Origin: Hemerocallis citrina
Lineage: Eukaryota > Streptophyta > Magnoliopsida > Asparagales > Asphodelaceae
Reading direction: 5' to 3'
NCBI GenBank assembly: GCA_017893485.1
Contig: CM030361.1
Location: 141,980,941-142,044,940, forward strand
Length of the DNA: 64,000 nucleotides
Shown: positions 48,816 to 61,965 of the stretch, one piece after another
Numbering within the stretch: the first letter of the stretch is position 1
How the letters are laid out: every line of letters starts with the position of its first letter
Notes under the pieces: generated by a model
Database searches by the model: none
Seen by the model: the letters and a program-made list of their open reading frames with translations, nothing else
What the model was told of the DNA's origin: nothing
Position numbers and translations under genes: made by a program

Positions 48816-50534
48816 GATTTTTTTTCCAAACCGACCTATTTTTTGAAAGTTTTTCCCAAACCAACCTACTTTTTTTTTAATTCCCAAAGCGACCCACTCG
48901 GTTTGAAAGACCGAGTTTAGTGAAAACTAACTCGGTTTTTCAAAGACCAAGTGTTAGCATTGAATTTTTCGAATTCTAACACTCGGTCTCTGAAAAACCG
49001 AGTTATTTTTCACTAAACTCGGTCTTTCAAAGACCGTACAGTCATTTTGGTAAATACTTTCGAAAGTGGGCCAGTTTGGTAAATACTTTCAAAAAGTGGG
49101 TTATTTTGGTAAAAACTTTCAAAATTAACTATAATTATTATAGTGAATATTATTGACCAAGGTGAGTTCTTTTCCTTCATTTAGGTGCATATTTCTCTCC
49201 ACTAATCACTGAGAAATAATTGCATCTTGTTCTTTGATTAACCGACTGAAATATTTGCTACTGCAGATCCTATCTCTCAATTCTTATCTACTGGTGTGAT
49301 GGGTGTTGTGCTAAATCTAGAAAGAAAAGCATTATTGGGTCTAAAATCATAACATGCACGTGTTTAAAATTTTCGAGATCGTCTGAGCTAATTTTCTTAG
49401 TAAAACTCTATACTTTGTATGGACTTTTTATTTTTTCATCTTTTGTTGTTATCTAGTTGCCTTTTTATTACCAGGTTAATAGCTGAAAAATAAGGATACA
49501 ATGATGCAGGTTATTTATTTTTCTAGTTGTAATCTATACAATATATTATTCTAACTCACTTTTGGTTCAAGTATTTTTCTAATTTTTTCTTTTTAAAACA
49601 AACAAAAAAAAAAGGATAGTAAATATAGAAGGCAACTTCCCACTCCTTCTCCATCCAAATTTTGAAGTGCAATTATATTTCTTAATCAAACCTTAAAAAA
49701 CATGCAATATTGTATATATGTTATACGGAGATTTTTTTTTTCAAAAATAGTCCTCATAATTATTCACTTTTCAAAAATTATGTGCAATGTATTATTGTAT
49801 AGTGTTATATTTAAAAGTTATGTGTAATACAGTGGTAATTATGGAATTTGAATCCTCTTGGTGAATAATTCACTAGAGACGTTCACTGGCCCATACAGTG
49901 TTATATTTAAAAACTCATGTATGTCTAGCATTTAACAATCCTCTTGGTGTTATATTTAAAAACTCATGTATTTCTAGCATTTTGCATGGTTAAATGGACC
50001 AGTGAACGTCTCTAGTGAATTATTCACCAAGAGCATTCAAATTCCATAATTACCACTGTATTACACATAATTTTTAAATATAACACTATGCAATAATACA
50101 TTGTACATAATTTTTGAAAAGTGAAAAATTATATTCACTATAATAATTTTTGAAATATGCACCTAAATGAAGGACAAGAACTCACCTTGGTCAATAATAT
50201 TCACTATGATAATTATAGTTAATTCTGAAAATTTTTACCAAAATAATCCACTTTTTGAAAGTATTTACCAAACTGGCCCACTTTCGAAAGTATTTACCAA
50301 AATGACTGCACGGTCTTTGAAAGACCGAGTTTAGTGAAAAATAACTCGGTTTTTCAAAGACCGAGTGTTAGAATTCGAAAAATTCAATACTAACATTCGG
50401 TCTTTGAAAAACCGAGTTAGTTTTCACTAAACTCGGTCTTTCAAAGACCGAGTGGGTCGCTTTGAGAATTAAAAAAAAAGTAGGTCGGTTTGGAAAAAAC
50501 TTTCAAAAAATAGGTCGGTTTGGGAAAAAAATCC
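48816..50534. mobile_element. Foldback element with ~390-bp terminal inverted repeats and a second inner inverted repeat
   Basis: The left arm starts GATTTTTTTTCCAAACCGACC at about 48816 and the right arm ends with its reverse complement. The arms stay similar over about 390 bp, through hairpin-forming ACTCGGTCTTTCAAAGACCG strings, to GGTCAATAATATTCACTA. The 9-bp flanks AATAAGGGG (48807-48815) and AACAAGGGG (50535-50543) match at 8 of 9, the duplication length of Mutator-like elements. A separate inner inverted repeat joins about 49740-49890 with 49985-50140. No transposase is present. Confidence 0.85.
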
Positions 50535-53243
50535 AACAAGGGGCAACTCTTGTTTGAAATGCAATGTTAAACACCAAAAAACTTGTTTCTAAAGGTTATC
50601 TCAAATTCTTCACATTTCAACTTTAAAATAATTCTAAAGGTTATCTCAATTTCTCCATATTTCAACTTTAAAATATATATACTTCAAATTCCAAACAAAT
50701 GTGCTCCAGTATAAATGATTAAATCCTCTACATCCTTGCATTTATTGATCATATTCATTATTCAACTATTTGCATCGGAAATTACCTGAAATGTAACACC
50801 ATTTTCTGTAATATCAGCTAAATGCAGCAATGATACATGCAAAGGAAGAAAAAGCTTAATGAAACTATCTTCAATAATTACAATACATAACATCTAAGGA
50901 AAGAAATCAAAAGATTGTGCAGGTAAATCTAGTAAAACAGAACATGTTCTTAATGAACAGAAAAACTAAATCAACAAAGAATTTTTTTTAAGCAATAAGC
51001 ATGTAACAACTTTCTACATAACATTTTGCTACTACTTATGGTTAGCATTTAACAATAAAAGAATTATCAACAAGTCATGAAGAGAATTTGAAAAACTGTG
51101 TTGAAGAATATAGAAAATTGATAATAGCCTTTATTTTAATCAAGGTTCAAATCTCAGTATCAGTGTGGATTTTAAGCAGCTATTTGTGTTATCAGGATCT
51201 GAAACCTTGACGCTTAAGGAGTGAAAAGTTCCTAGAATACTTTCCACATATGAATTCTTCCAGATACAAGTGCTTACGGTTACTGTTTGACAAGTTTCAA
51301 GGATTTTTGTAGTGATATACAGTAAATGTTTCAGGGTAAGTAGTACAAATAATGGATAAGAATTAAAAGAGACTAAAGTTGGAACATAAATAGTCTGTGC
51401 AGAGTGCCTAATCACATTCATGAAATATAAGGCATAGAAAGAGTGATAGACAACTGATATATTTAGAGGTACCTTAAAGGAGATCAAATAATCTACAAAA
51501 CAAATGTGCCAGGCCCATGAGTTTCATCCTAAACATACCAAGTTAATGTAGGTATAACTAACTAATTAAGAATCCAAGACAAAAGTATAACAACTAAAAC
51601 TCGGATCCTTACTGTTAGTCAATGGCAATAGAAACTGCATCCATCTCACCTTCAATTGTTAACAGCTAGTAACTACTGCGTTATTTATTCCTTGAGGTTC
51701 CATCAGAGATTCTAACATTCCTATTTCAAGGGACCAGATTCTTTTCTAAAACCTACCACATAACTTCTGAAAACAAACCAGAATAGCTTTTTTCCCCAAA
51801 TCAATGAAAGTCATTTCAAGATATCAATTTTCTATGTACCTCCTCCCATCTACTATCATAAAACAAACTCATTTTAAATAACTTTATCTTCCTGCTCATT
51901 TTCTCATCCAAAGTTTCATCATTCACAAATTAATTCAACAATCAATCAATTTTAACAAATTATCCACATCAATTACTTATTCTTAGTAAGATGCACCCAC
52001 ATGCTTCACGTTTCAGTGTACAGCTTACTAAATAACCTAGGCAGCCTAACTTTACAACTCCCTTTGTTTCATTTTGTTCATCACAACACTTACTTCTCTA
52101 CAACTAAAGATGTGTTTGCTTAATTGAAGTTTGTTTCAGCAGATCGACAGAAAGCTTGTTTCAGCACTAAGTAGACCACAATCAATGTGGAGTACAAAAG
52201 CTGAAATCTACGTAAAGTGTAACAATCAAACAACGAAAATATTTAAACTAAATGATACAATCAGGGAAGAAGTTCATTGTAGAGTTGAAGAACATAAGTG
52301 GGTTCCTCTCTGTTTTCCTCAATTGCTTTGTTGTGCTCTGGTGAAATAGGATTTTGTTGACTACTCTTTTTTGGGTATTGTCGCATAATTATTGTATAAT
52401 GTTCATGAACTAATTGTTTTTTCACATTAACATTTGGTGTCTCACAGTCAGTTATTTCTTAGACCTCAGCCATAGTAGTACCCTTGATATGTAATTTGGA
52501 AGCCAAAATTTTAAATCCTCACTGTTATATTCCTTGTTACCGGTCTCTTTTTTCTTTCCTCTTCAACAAAGTCTTAGAATATATATTTTCCTCAAATTTT
52601 TGTTTATTGTTTTTAAGGTACATTTAATATTGTTATAATTTCTTAAAATGAAGTCTTCAGACTATACTGAAGTTCATGAAAAATTGTAATTAGACACTGC
52701 ATACTATTTCTGTTATAGGGCAGTTGTAGTCAAATCAAAATATTTAAGTCAAGAAATCCAAATTTAACTCTGAAAGATCTATATAAATGTTTATAATGAA
52801 GGTTTATGAATTCAAAAAAGGTTTACAGGAGTTAAGGATACAAACTTTGTTTCCCTAGAACTTCTTCTTGTGAAATCATTAACTACTTGATTTCGGGGGT
52901 CTACTCCTGAGAAAAGATCATAGAAAAGATCATGGACATATTGAGTAGCAGCCACCCTTGGTGATTTCTTGCAAATTGTTTATCAAGTTTAATTAGACAT
53001 GACCATATATAATTAGAGCAGGATTAAAGACTTGTATAATTATGATCCAAGTAATTATAACGAACTCAAGCAATCCCTAGCTTGATATCATTGATGCACA
53101 TGCTAGCTAGGTGCACGGTAAATTTCAAACTAGTATGAGTTACTCGAGCAATCCTATTAATCTTTTACTAATTCATTACCATATGGATAGAGTATGCAGG
53201 GCTTTCTAAGCTACTATAATTTTTTAGAAGGAAAGTAATGTAC
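50535..53243. other. Non-coding DNA, probable CACTA interior
   Basis: Apart from the AACAAGGGG flank, I see no supported gene or repeat. Short frames here (for example on + at 52131-52349) match no family I recognise. Its position between a CACTA end and a CACTA transposase suggests transposon interior. Confidence 0.4.
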
Positions 53244-54401
53244 CTAGTTAGCATCCAACATCTTGATGTAATTGGTCGGCCATGCAATTGCAAGTGGTTC
53301 TAAATAAATATCTATGTCATTTCCTGGTTGTTGTGGTCCTGAAATCAACAATGATAACATAATATGTTCCTTTCTCATACATAACCCTGGTGGAAGATTA
53401 TATATTACCAGCATCACAGACCAACAACTATGTGAAGAGCTAAGACCACAGAAGGGATTAAACCCATCTGCAGCCAGACCAAGTTTAAGGTTGCGCGGCT
53501 CGGCAGCAACAGCGAAAGATGGCCATTTATTGTCAATTATTTTCCAAGCCAAAGAGTCAACAACGTGCCTAATTTTATCATCTTCACTTTTATGATTGTG
53601 ATGCCACCGTAAATTTTCAGCAAGTTTTGATGTTTAGAACATTCTTCTAAACCTTGGAATTATTGAAAAATACCTCAAAATCTTAACCGGCACTCCAATA
53701 AGAATTTGCTTAGTCCGATGAGCCTTCTTCCACCGTGACTCATGGCACTTCCTACATTCATCATCGCCTTTGAACTCACCTCTAAATAGGCAACAATCGT
53801 TGACACATGCTTGTATGATTTCACAATCAAGTTTAAATGACTTAATTAATTGCTGTGCTGCTCGTGCAGATTCTGGAATTGTATTTTCATCAGGTAACAT
53901 ATCATGCAATATCTCCAAAAGATTATTAAAGCATTTGTTAGAAACACCATACATGGATTTATGCTTATATAGAATAATTGTTGCTGATAGCCTACTGTAT
54001 TTAGTGCAACCAGGATATAAAGGAATATTAGCATCCTTCAACATATTTGTTAAGTCATACTCTCTCTCTTTACCATTAGATTCATGAATACCATCATTAT
54101 CAACATATGCATCTTCAATTATTCTATCTGGCAATATAAATTCCTTAGTAGAACTCTTCGCATTCAATCCTTTCCCATGCCAAATCCAATTTGTGTAAGT
54201 CATATCCATTTCACGCTTGAGCAAATGAAGTAAAAGCATATCCTCATTTCCACGACAGAAATTTTGGCAATCTCTGCATGGACATATAATCCAGTTTGGG
54301 TCCTCAGCAGTTGACTTCGCAATTTCCACAAACTGATAAACTGTCACTTTATATGCTGTTATATTTCTATAAATTATAAAATAGTGGTCATAAAAGAACA
54401 T
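53244..54401 (-). pseudogene. CACTA (En/Spm) TNP2-type transposase, N-terminal part with a premature stop
   Basis: The N-terminal transposase-associated domain has WIICPCRDCQNFCRGNED, LLLHLLKREMDMTYTNWIWH. The TNP2 core follows with LLEILHDMLPDENTIPESAR, the ACVNDCCLFRGEF zinc-like segment and CRKCHESRWK. A TAA at 53634-53636 interrupts the frame. Reading continues in the same frame as LRWHHNHKSEDDKIRHVVDS, then NKWPSFA, LGLAADGFNPF and SGPQQPGNDIDIYLEPL, all typical of TNP2. After that the match stops, at a deletion or an exon end. The protein would catalyse cut-and-paste transposition in the nucleus; this copy cannot. Confidence 0.9.
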
Positions 54402-55966
54402 CTTAATATCTATTATATTAAAATATTAATTGGGGTCAGATTTCATTACTTGTTAAGATGAACCCAATCTTTATTCATTGTGATGACACACCAGCTCCTC
54501 TGACCTTGAAGAGATGACAACCGAGGAGAAATTAACAAGGAGAAATAAACATTAGAATATAATCATTTTGGAACTTAGGAGGAGATTGTTGAGGTTAAAG
54601 GTCTCATACGTATATAATTAGAACTTCATCTACATATCCAATAATTGAACAAGCTGGGAAAAAGTTTAGAAATGTGGTTAATAAAATAAAGATGACTATT
54701 GGCTGACCTAAACAAACAAACTTGAATTAAGTAAGCTAAAGATGGATTTGCTAGTTCTTAAACTAACTGAATAGAACTCAGGAAGCTGACCTCCCAATTT
54801 TCTAGCCAAATAAGTAATTATAACTTATACTAGTACCACAATACAAGATCCCTGTTGACATATTTCTTCATCATTAGCGTTGGCATAATCTTCCATACCA
54901 ATGAGGACCCTTTTAAGTAAATACCTGTGTTTATGATAGTACATTAACTATTTCAAAGATTACTAGGACAATAAGACCAGCTACATCAAGTTATTTCGAG
55001 TTTTCAAACGTAGCAAAAAGAGAGGTGACAACTAATGCCTTGATAAGATTTGGAGAGTGGCAGAATGAGGAAGCTGATATAGACCATGTAGAATGAACAA
55101 AATAGTATCCCGAAAAATAATGAATGCTCAAGATCATAAACAGAACATTGCCGAACCTTTGCTTTAATTTCTATGTCAACAGAGTTAATGTTTGCCTACT
55201 GGAGTACTGATGATACACAAGTAACACAACTATTGAAGGGAGAACCCTAAAAAGGTGAACTCAATCCGTCATACTCTCCTAGCATATGGTTTGCACTCAC
55301 AAGTAAGAACCTAATAAAATGGAGATTAGACACATGCTCTAAAAAAATTACTTTACTGTAAATACCTTTCTATGCATAACCTGAAGCTTCCAAGTCCTAC
55401 TATCCAACATCTCATGTGATGTTTGCACTATACTGAATCAAAGTTCTCTTAAACTTAAAAGGAACCACTCTAACCTAACTAGTAACTAACTTGGGACTTT
55501 TTGTTTTAGTTCTGAATGAGTTGCTTTAGTCATTACTCTAAAATTTCCATAACCAACCATGTCATTCATATTTTTACTTTTAGTCTGGGAACAGACTAAC
55601 CTGAGTTCCTACTCTTTCATAACAAAACCTAGCATTGGTTCATTAGTCACTTAATGCCCCTTTACTTCGTTTTATAAACAAGGAAATTTTGATTTTGAAT
55701 CAACTAATAGCCATTGAGTCATGCCAAGGAACAAAAAATACCCATTACCACTTCTCACCATTATTGAATAATGGTTAAAAACATTATTCATTCCATAGCT
55801 TCGAATTCAGTCTCACTATTCCTATATCCATGTGATCTTGAAAATTCAGTCTCAAGATTTTTGTAACTTATGACAACAATTCAAATCCCCTTACAACTCA
55901 AGTTAATCTAACAAAGGCATTGAGCACCTATGACTGAACAATTATGCCAAGTATATATATATATAT
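54402..55966. other. Intergenic or decayed transposon DNA, no gene
   Basis: AT-rich sequence without a recognised coding region, terminus or repeat array. It ends in an AT dinucleotide run (about 55951-55966). Confidence 0.45.
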
Positions 55967-55991
55967 GAGACTTCTTCGGTCGCAAACGGGT

Positions 55992-56175
55992 CTGTGTGCA
56001 CAGACCCGTGTGAACTTTAGTCTGGGCCGTTGGATCTTTGATCCAGCGGCCTATATATTTTTTTTTATAAAATTTAGTCTTAACCCGTCGTTGGGAACGA
56101 CGGGTTAAGGCTAAATTTTATAAAAAAATATAGCCTTAACCCGTCGTTCCAAAGAATGGGTTAAGGTACTCTAAT
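55992..56175. repeat. Palindromes at the element's left end
   Basis: CGGGTCTGTGTGCACAGACCCG-type palindrome at about 55988-56009. Then a larger inverted repeat: TTAACCCGTCGTTGGGAACG with its partner, and TATAAAATTTAGTCTTAACC paired with GGCTAAATTTTATA. The TTAACCCGTC motif recurs at 61035-61170 and 62350-62377. Confidence 0.75.
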
Positions 56176-56814
56176 TTTTTTTAGATCTGTATACAGATCA
56201 TCTTCTTCAACCGACTCTCCCCACTCTCTCTCTCTCGTTTCTTCACCGAACCCAAACTGAAGAAAACCCTAATCCTTGATCAAAACACAAACCTTTCCTC
56301 CTCCGTCCGCTCCTCCTCATCTCTCCCAATATCTTCTCCAAACATTGAAACCCAATTTTCTCATCCCATCTTCGAAAGCAAATCGAAATCCTAGTTCGGC
56401 CACAACACCTTCATTGGCTAAATTCGGACTTATTTTGTAAGGTATTGACTAATTCTTTACCTTAGTAGTTATATCTGTGTTTATTTTTCAATTTGTCTAT
56501 ACTAAATTATTTAGAAAGTGGCCAAAAATTCTTTACCTTAGTAATTTATAGATGTAGAATTGGGAAGACTTTTAATATATTCAAGTGCCTAAAATTTTTG
56601 TTTGCCTTAGTAATTTGTAGAACTAGAATTGGGAAGACTTTTAATATATTCAAGTGCCCAAAGAAGTCTACATTAAGGAATAATATATTCAAGTGCTCGA
56701 AGACTTAAAAAATTTGTAGATGTAGAATTCTTTGCCTTAGTAATTTAGTTTTGTTTGTGTTGTTTTTTCTCGTTCGATATATACGAAATTATTTAGAAAG
56801 TTTTCACTGTGGTT

Positions 56815-58190
56815 ATGCTTGAAAATCCTGCAAACGACCTTAAAAAAATACGAAACTTTGCGAATAGGTTGGTCTCACGTAGTCCAAGCCACCCCAACAT
56901 GTAGAAGTGAGTTTCGACTTACGGTTCGAGAGATACGGCCGTGTAACGCTTTTGGTTGAAAAAAACCAACTGAAGCGGTACACGGCCGTATCTCGCAAAC
57001 CGTGACTCGAAACTCGCTTCTACAAGTTGGGGTGGCTTGTGTTACGTGAATTCGACCAAGTTGCAAAGTTTTATAAATTTTGGATGCAGTTTGTTTGGTT
57101 TTCTCACGTTCATCGAACTATAAGTAAATGAGTTAGAACTTTTTAACTGCGGTTAGACTAGAAAACCCTTCAAACGACCTCCAAAAAATACGAAACTTTG
57201 CGAGTTGGTTGGTCTCACCTATCAGAAGCCAACCCAACTTGCAGAAGTGAGTTTCGACTCACAGTTTGAGAAATATGACCGCGTATCGCTTTTGGTAAAA
57301 AAAACCAAATAAAGTGGTACACAGCCGTATCTCGCAAACTGTGACTCGAAACTCGCAAGTTGGGGTGGTTTGTGTTACGTGAATTCGACCAAATTGTAAA
57401 GTTTTATAAATTTTGGATGCCGCTTGTGCGGTTTTCTCACGTTCATCGAATTATAAGTAAATGAGTTAGAACTTTTTCACTGCGGTTAGACTAGAAAATC
57501 CTTCAAACGACCTCTAAAAAATACGAAACTTTGTGAGTTGATTGGTCTCACCAATTAGAAGCCAACCCAACTTGCAGAAGTGAGTTTCGACTCACGTTTC
57601 GAGAGATACGGCCGCGTATCGCTTTTGATAAAAAAAACCAAATAAAGTGGTACACGGCCATATCTCGCAAACTGTGACTCGAAACTCGCTTCTACAAGTT
57701 GGGTGGCATGTGTTACGTGAATTCGACCAAGTTGCAAAGTTTTATAAATTTTGGATACCGTTTGTGTGGTTTTCTCACGTTCATCGAACTATAAGTAAAT
57801 GACTTAAAACTTTTTACTGCGGTTAGACTAGAAAACCCTTCAACCGACCTTCAAAAAATACGAACTTTGCAAGTCGGATGGTCTCACGTAGCATAAGCCT
57901 GTACAACTTGTAGAAGTGAGTTTCAAACAACCTCCAAAAAATATAAAAATTTGTGAGTTGGTTTTTTTTACCTAGCACAAGTCACCCCAACTTGTAGAAG
58001 TGAGTTTCGAAGTACGATTTCGAGAGATACGGCCGCATATTATTTTTGGTTAAAAAAAACAAATAAAGCGGTAAATGGCTGTATCTCGTAAACCGTGACT
58101 CGAAACTCTCTTCTACAAATTTGGGTGGCTTGTGTTACGTGAATTCGACTAAGTTGCATAGTATTGCTATTTTTCGTTGTGTTTTGTGCG
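56815..58190. repeat. Tandem array of ~337-bp internally palindromic units
   Basis: The marker CGAAACTTTG starts at 56851, 57191, 57524 and 57861 (as CGAACTTTG), a period of about 337 bp, plus a partial unit from about 57940. Each unit has arms of about 110 bp: GAAGTGAGTTTCGACTCACG then GAGATACGGCCG on one side, CGGCCGTATCTCGCAAACCG then TCGAAACTCGCTTCTAC on the other. The centre is CTTTTGGTTAAAAAAAACC. The array sits just upstream of the PMD start codon. Confidence 0.9.
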
Positions 58191-58280
58191 TTTTTTGACA
58201 TATTTTTGCTTTGTTTATTGTTGATTGATAAATGGATGTAACCCGTATCAACTAAGCTTAAAATTTTCATTCACAGATAA

Positions 58281-60370
58281 ATGGCTAGAACCCGGCGACC
58301 GAGAAGCCCTTCTGGTAGTGCTAGTGGTGCACTAATGATGGAGGTAAGATTGATTATTATTATTGGTTTTAAATACGAATATGAGTTTCATTGTCTCAAT
58401 AATAACAACATTTCTCTTTGTTCGTGTAGGTTGGTGGCCGTCAATCTACATCTGCCGAGGCCGGTCCGTCGTCTTCGATTTCTGTTGTACCTCCTGGACC
58501 GTTGGACTCAAGCTTACTTTCGTTGCAATCCAGACACCGATCCGCAGCCGTGTGGACTGGGTCCACAAAGAAGTGCAACTTCCGAAAGCACGAACTTCTT
58601 GCCATGGACCCCCGTATCACTCCGTTTTTAGTTCAAGCCGGTTTCTACAGAGCTCGCTCTATGGGGGATGTGAAGCTTAACCAACCTCTACTTACAGCTC
58701 TGGTCGAACGATGGAGGCCGGAGACCCACACATTCCACCTACCGGTGGGTGAGATGACCGTCACTCTCCAAGATGTAGCACTAATTACTGGACTACCAAT
58801 AGATGGGGTTGCCGTGACGGGGAACATGAATTTTGACCGAGTCGCAGTTGTTCACGATCTGCTCGGTATCGATGTTTAGGAGTCGTTGATCTAAAAAAGA
58901 GAGGACGTTGAAAGAGAAATCCTCAGAGATACTCCTGAAGATTTTGATGCAGATCTATTAGATCAAGCCTTAGAAGATGCGAAAGATAAAGCAGAAGCTG
59001 AATTCTGGGCTCAAATCTTCGATGGGAAATCACTTCTACTTAGTTGGTTGAAATTCCAATTCAATAGATATTTGACGGAGAATTTGAACAAGGAATCCAT
59101 ACGTTACTATGCTCATGCGTACATTTTCAGTATGATTGGGAGAGTGATCTTCCCTAACTCATCTGGTGCGAGCGTGCCGCTGATGTATTTACGTTTGTTG
59201 GAAAATTTTGGTTTTGCCAGCCATTTCAATTGGGGGAGTGCGGCATTGGCATCTCTGTATAGGAATTTGTGCACATGTGCATTGGGTGCCATATAAATTG
59301 GTGGCCCGATGGTTCTTTTGCAAATCTCGAGTTAGGAATGCATCCACATCGGACGTCTCTCGTATTATTGAACTAACATCGGATTGGTTGGCCGACTCAC
59401 CAGCTGCAGAGTTGTTACCTCCTTTAGGGGTATATTGGGTAGGGCGGCACACGTGGGTCGATAACCCACGGCAATCACTTATCTATTATAGAGATGAGTT
59501 AGATAACTTGCGAACGAGTTCGTCAATTGGAAACCGTACTCGACTGCCAGGTTGGAAAGGGTTCCACTTGTTTGTTTGGCTGGTGCCCTTTGGTTGACGG
59601 CTGCACCACTTGTGAATTTTTCTATTGTTGAGTTCCAGTATCCGAATATAGTGATGCGGCAATTCGGATATCAGCAGAAGATTCTCGAAGCCCGGTGTTA
59701 TGATAAAAAATTGCACGAGGTGAGAGGAACGGGTCGAGTGCCCAACTTTGATTGGACTGATTTTCACCAGGTCCATGTGGCTAACTGGAACACCATGCGG
59801 TATCAGATGACATCGAATATGATGTACTTCGCTATACCGTTTGATGGCTCTTTCCAACATGTATACATGACGTGGTATATGTGCATTACACGGTTGTATG
59901 TTTCTCCACAAGCCGCTGTACCAGCCGGTGTGCAGATTCCGATTCCCCCAAATGAGGAAGAACCACCACCGGCATATTCCTCTTCCCAGCCAATGTATCA
60001 ACCAAAGGCGTCGACGTATCGGAACTTGGTTAGTAATTTTTTATGCAATTTCATGCATTTACTATGCATGTATTGTTAAGATATAAGGATAGGATGATAA
60101 ATTATTGTACATGTTGTTTAAATTAAAATTTTCAACCTAATATAGATTTAAAACACATGGAAAAACGTTCGGATAGCTACTCGCATCTTGAAGAGTAAGG
60201 TACCCGAGAATGTTAAGGCAATAATGCGGAAGATGCTACAGCCGTGCCGCCGTAGTCTTGAAGAGGTGGGTGAAGGTCCGCAACTTGATGTATATTTAAA
60301 ATCTAACGTGGCACTTCCTCGGCGAAAGAGCATGACAAGGCCGGGAATTCACATCGCCCAGCCACAATAG
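58281..60370 (+). pseudogene. Plant mobile domain (PMD, MAIN-like) gene, broken
   Basis: Exon 1 is 58281-58343 (MARTRRPRSPSGSASG), with a GTAAGA donor and an acceptor at 58429. Exon 2 begins VGGRQSTSAEAGPSSS. PMD signatures are ELLAMDPRITPFLVQAGFYR, LVERWRPETHTFHLPVGEMT, VTLQDVALITGLPIDG, YYAHAYIFSMIGRVIFPNSS, LRLLENFGFASHFNWGSAAL, later GVYWVGRHTWVDNPR and VMRQFGYQQKI. In-frame stops occur at 58877 (TAG), at about 58892 (TAA), and near 59293 and 59333. Frame changes follow near 59350-59370 and 59580. A last segment (60188-60370) reads PENVKAIMRKMLQPCRR. PMD proteins act in gene silencing and genome integrity and are often carried by transposons. This copy looks non-functional. Confidence 0.85.
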
Positions 60371-61030
60371 GTTTAACAACACTAACCACCTGAAGAAGAT
60401 GAGGAGCAGTGGGAAGATGACCCTCAATCCCCCGAGACGCAAGGTAGACGACGGAATCCTCAACGAAAGAGGAACCTGCCGGATCAATTTACACCAAGTG
60501 GTCGCAAACCGCGTGGTCATAAAAGGAAGTATCTAACAATAGGTTGGTTAGTATTTTAGTGTTTGGTTTATGATTTTATTCCGTTAAAATAACTAATCCA
60601 AAGTTTGGTTCTATTTCGATAAATGTTATAGATAAATACCGGGCATCCACGGAAGCCAACCATGAAGATAACTGTATTGATCCATGTAGACTACTTCATT
60701 GTTGAGATGAATATGTTGTACTGAATGTCTTGTAATTGCTAGTTGAAAAAATTACACATGCAGTTGAATGAATTGTTGAGATGATTATTTGGTAATGAAT
60801 GTCATATTATCTATTGTATCATATATATTGTTCTGATATGAGTTTTTATTTCTGTGAATTTATTGGTGATCTGAGTTTCTGAATTGCTATTGAAATGAGT
60901 TTCTGAGTTGTTGTGATCTGATATATATGTTGTTGTATTGTTGTGAACAGAGTTTCTGAATTGTTGTGATATGAACTCATTTTGTGAAGTATTTTCATCT
61001 AGAAACATGGTCTGAAGCTCTGCCAACATA
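60371..61030. other. PMD 3' flank, no gene
   Basis: An acidic/basic-rich tail may continue to about 60540 (DEEQWEDDPQ-like reading), but no domain is seen. At 60700-61020 repeated phrases TGAGTTTCTGAATTG and TTGTTGTG form a weak degenerate repeat. Confidence 0.4.
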
Positions 61031-61185
61031 TCTCAACTTATCCCGTTATTGGCGATGACGGGTTAAGTGGTCTTAACCCGTCATCGCCAATAACGGGTTA
61101 AGTAGAGATATATTGGCAGTAACCCGTCATCACACTTAACTCGTCATCACTAATAACAGGGTAAGTAGAGATATATTGGCAGAAC
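61030..61185. repeat. TTAACCCGTCAT/ATGACGGGTTAA palindrome cluster
   Basis: Several copies of GATGACGGGTTAAG and its complement CTTAACCCGTCATCGCC alternate with GTAGAGATATATTGGCAG. The motif is shared with the left end of the element (56080-56165) and with 62350-62377. Confidence 0.8.
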
Positions 61186-61624
61186 ATCATCATCTAATAA
61201 TTTTAACATTGTTTGTAAAAAAAAGATTGGAAAATGTTTGTAAATCTAATAAAAATACATTATCAAACTAAATAATATAGTTCAATAAATAAAAACAGTT
61301 TATTAAAAATTATTCAAACCCTACCGTAACCCTACTAAAACTCTCTAACCATAGCATGTTAAAAGGTTATAGTAGGTTTAGAGATAGGGCTCGACTTGGG
61401 GATCTGGTTTTTTACCAACTTTAATGTTTATACTTCTAAAAGGGACTAATTAGTTTTTAAAAGGTTTTTCCCATATTTTATTTTTAGTATCTTATTTTTT
61501 ATGTAATTTTCCCCCAAATATAATGTTCGTTTTCAAGTAAATAAATAAATACCAAATTATATAATATCCTTTCTAATCAAATTGGAAACACTATATGATC
61601 TATTAAAGTAAATTAATAAATGTT

Positions 61625-61965
61625 TAACATAATTCCTTACGGATAGGATTACGGTTTGGGTGAGAGTAAGGTTACAGTAGGGTTACGGATAGGGTTAGAA
61701 TAGTTATAGTAGGGTTACATTAGGGTTAGAGTAGTTCGTAGGGTTAGAGTAATTTTTAATAAACTTTTTCAAATTTTCAACTATATTATTTATTTTGATA
61801 ATTTTTAAAATTACTCTAACCCTACGAACTACTGTAACCCTACTGTAACCCTACTTTAACTCTCTAACCGTAGCCGTAACCCTACTGTAACCCTAAGAAC
61901 TACTCTAACCCTACCTTAACCCTACTATAACCCTCTAACCCTAGCCGTAACCCGTTCACACTGTA
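61625..61965. repeat. Telomere-like inverted repeat
   Basis: Units such as AGGGTTACGGATAGGGTTAG and AGTAGGGTTACATTAGGGTT occupy 61640-61760. The complementary CCCTACTGTAACCCTAC-type units occupy about 61808-61955, making a large imperfect hairpin. The units resemble, but do not equal, the plant telomere repeat TTTAGGG. A related string is at 61318-61350. Confidence 0.75.

Noticed and set aside
52131..52349. 72-codon + frame as a possible small gene
   Set aside because: No recognisable family, AT-rich, no splice or promoter support, and located in probable CACTA interior.
59486..60001. 171-codon minus-strand frame
   Set aside because: Antisense shadow of the PMD coding sequence.
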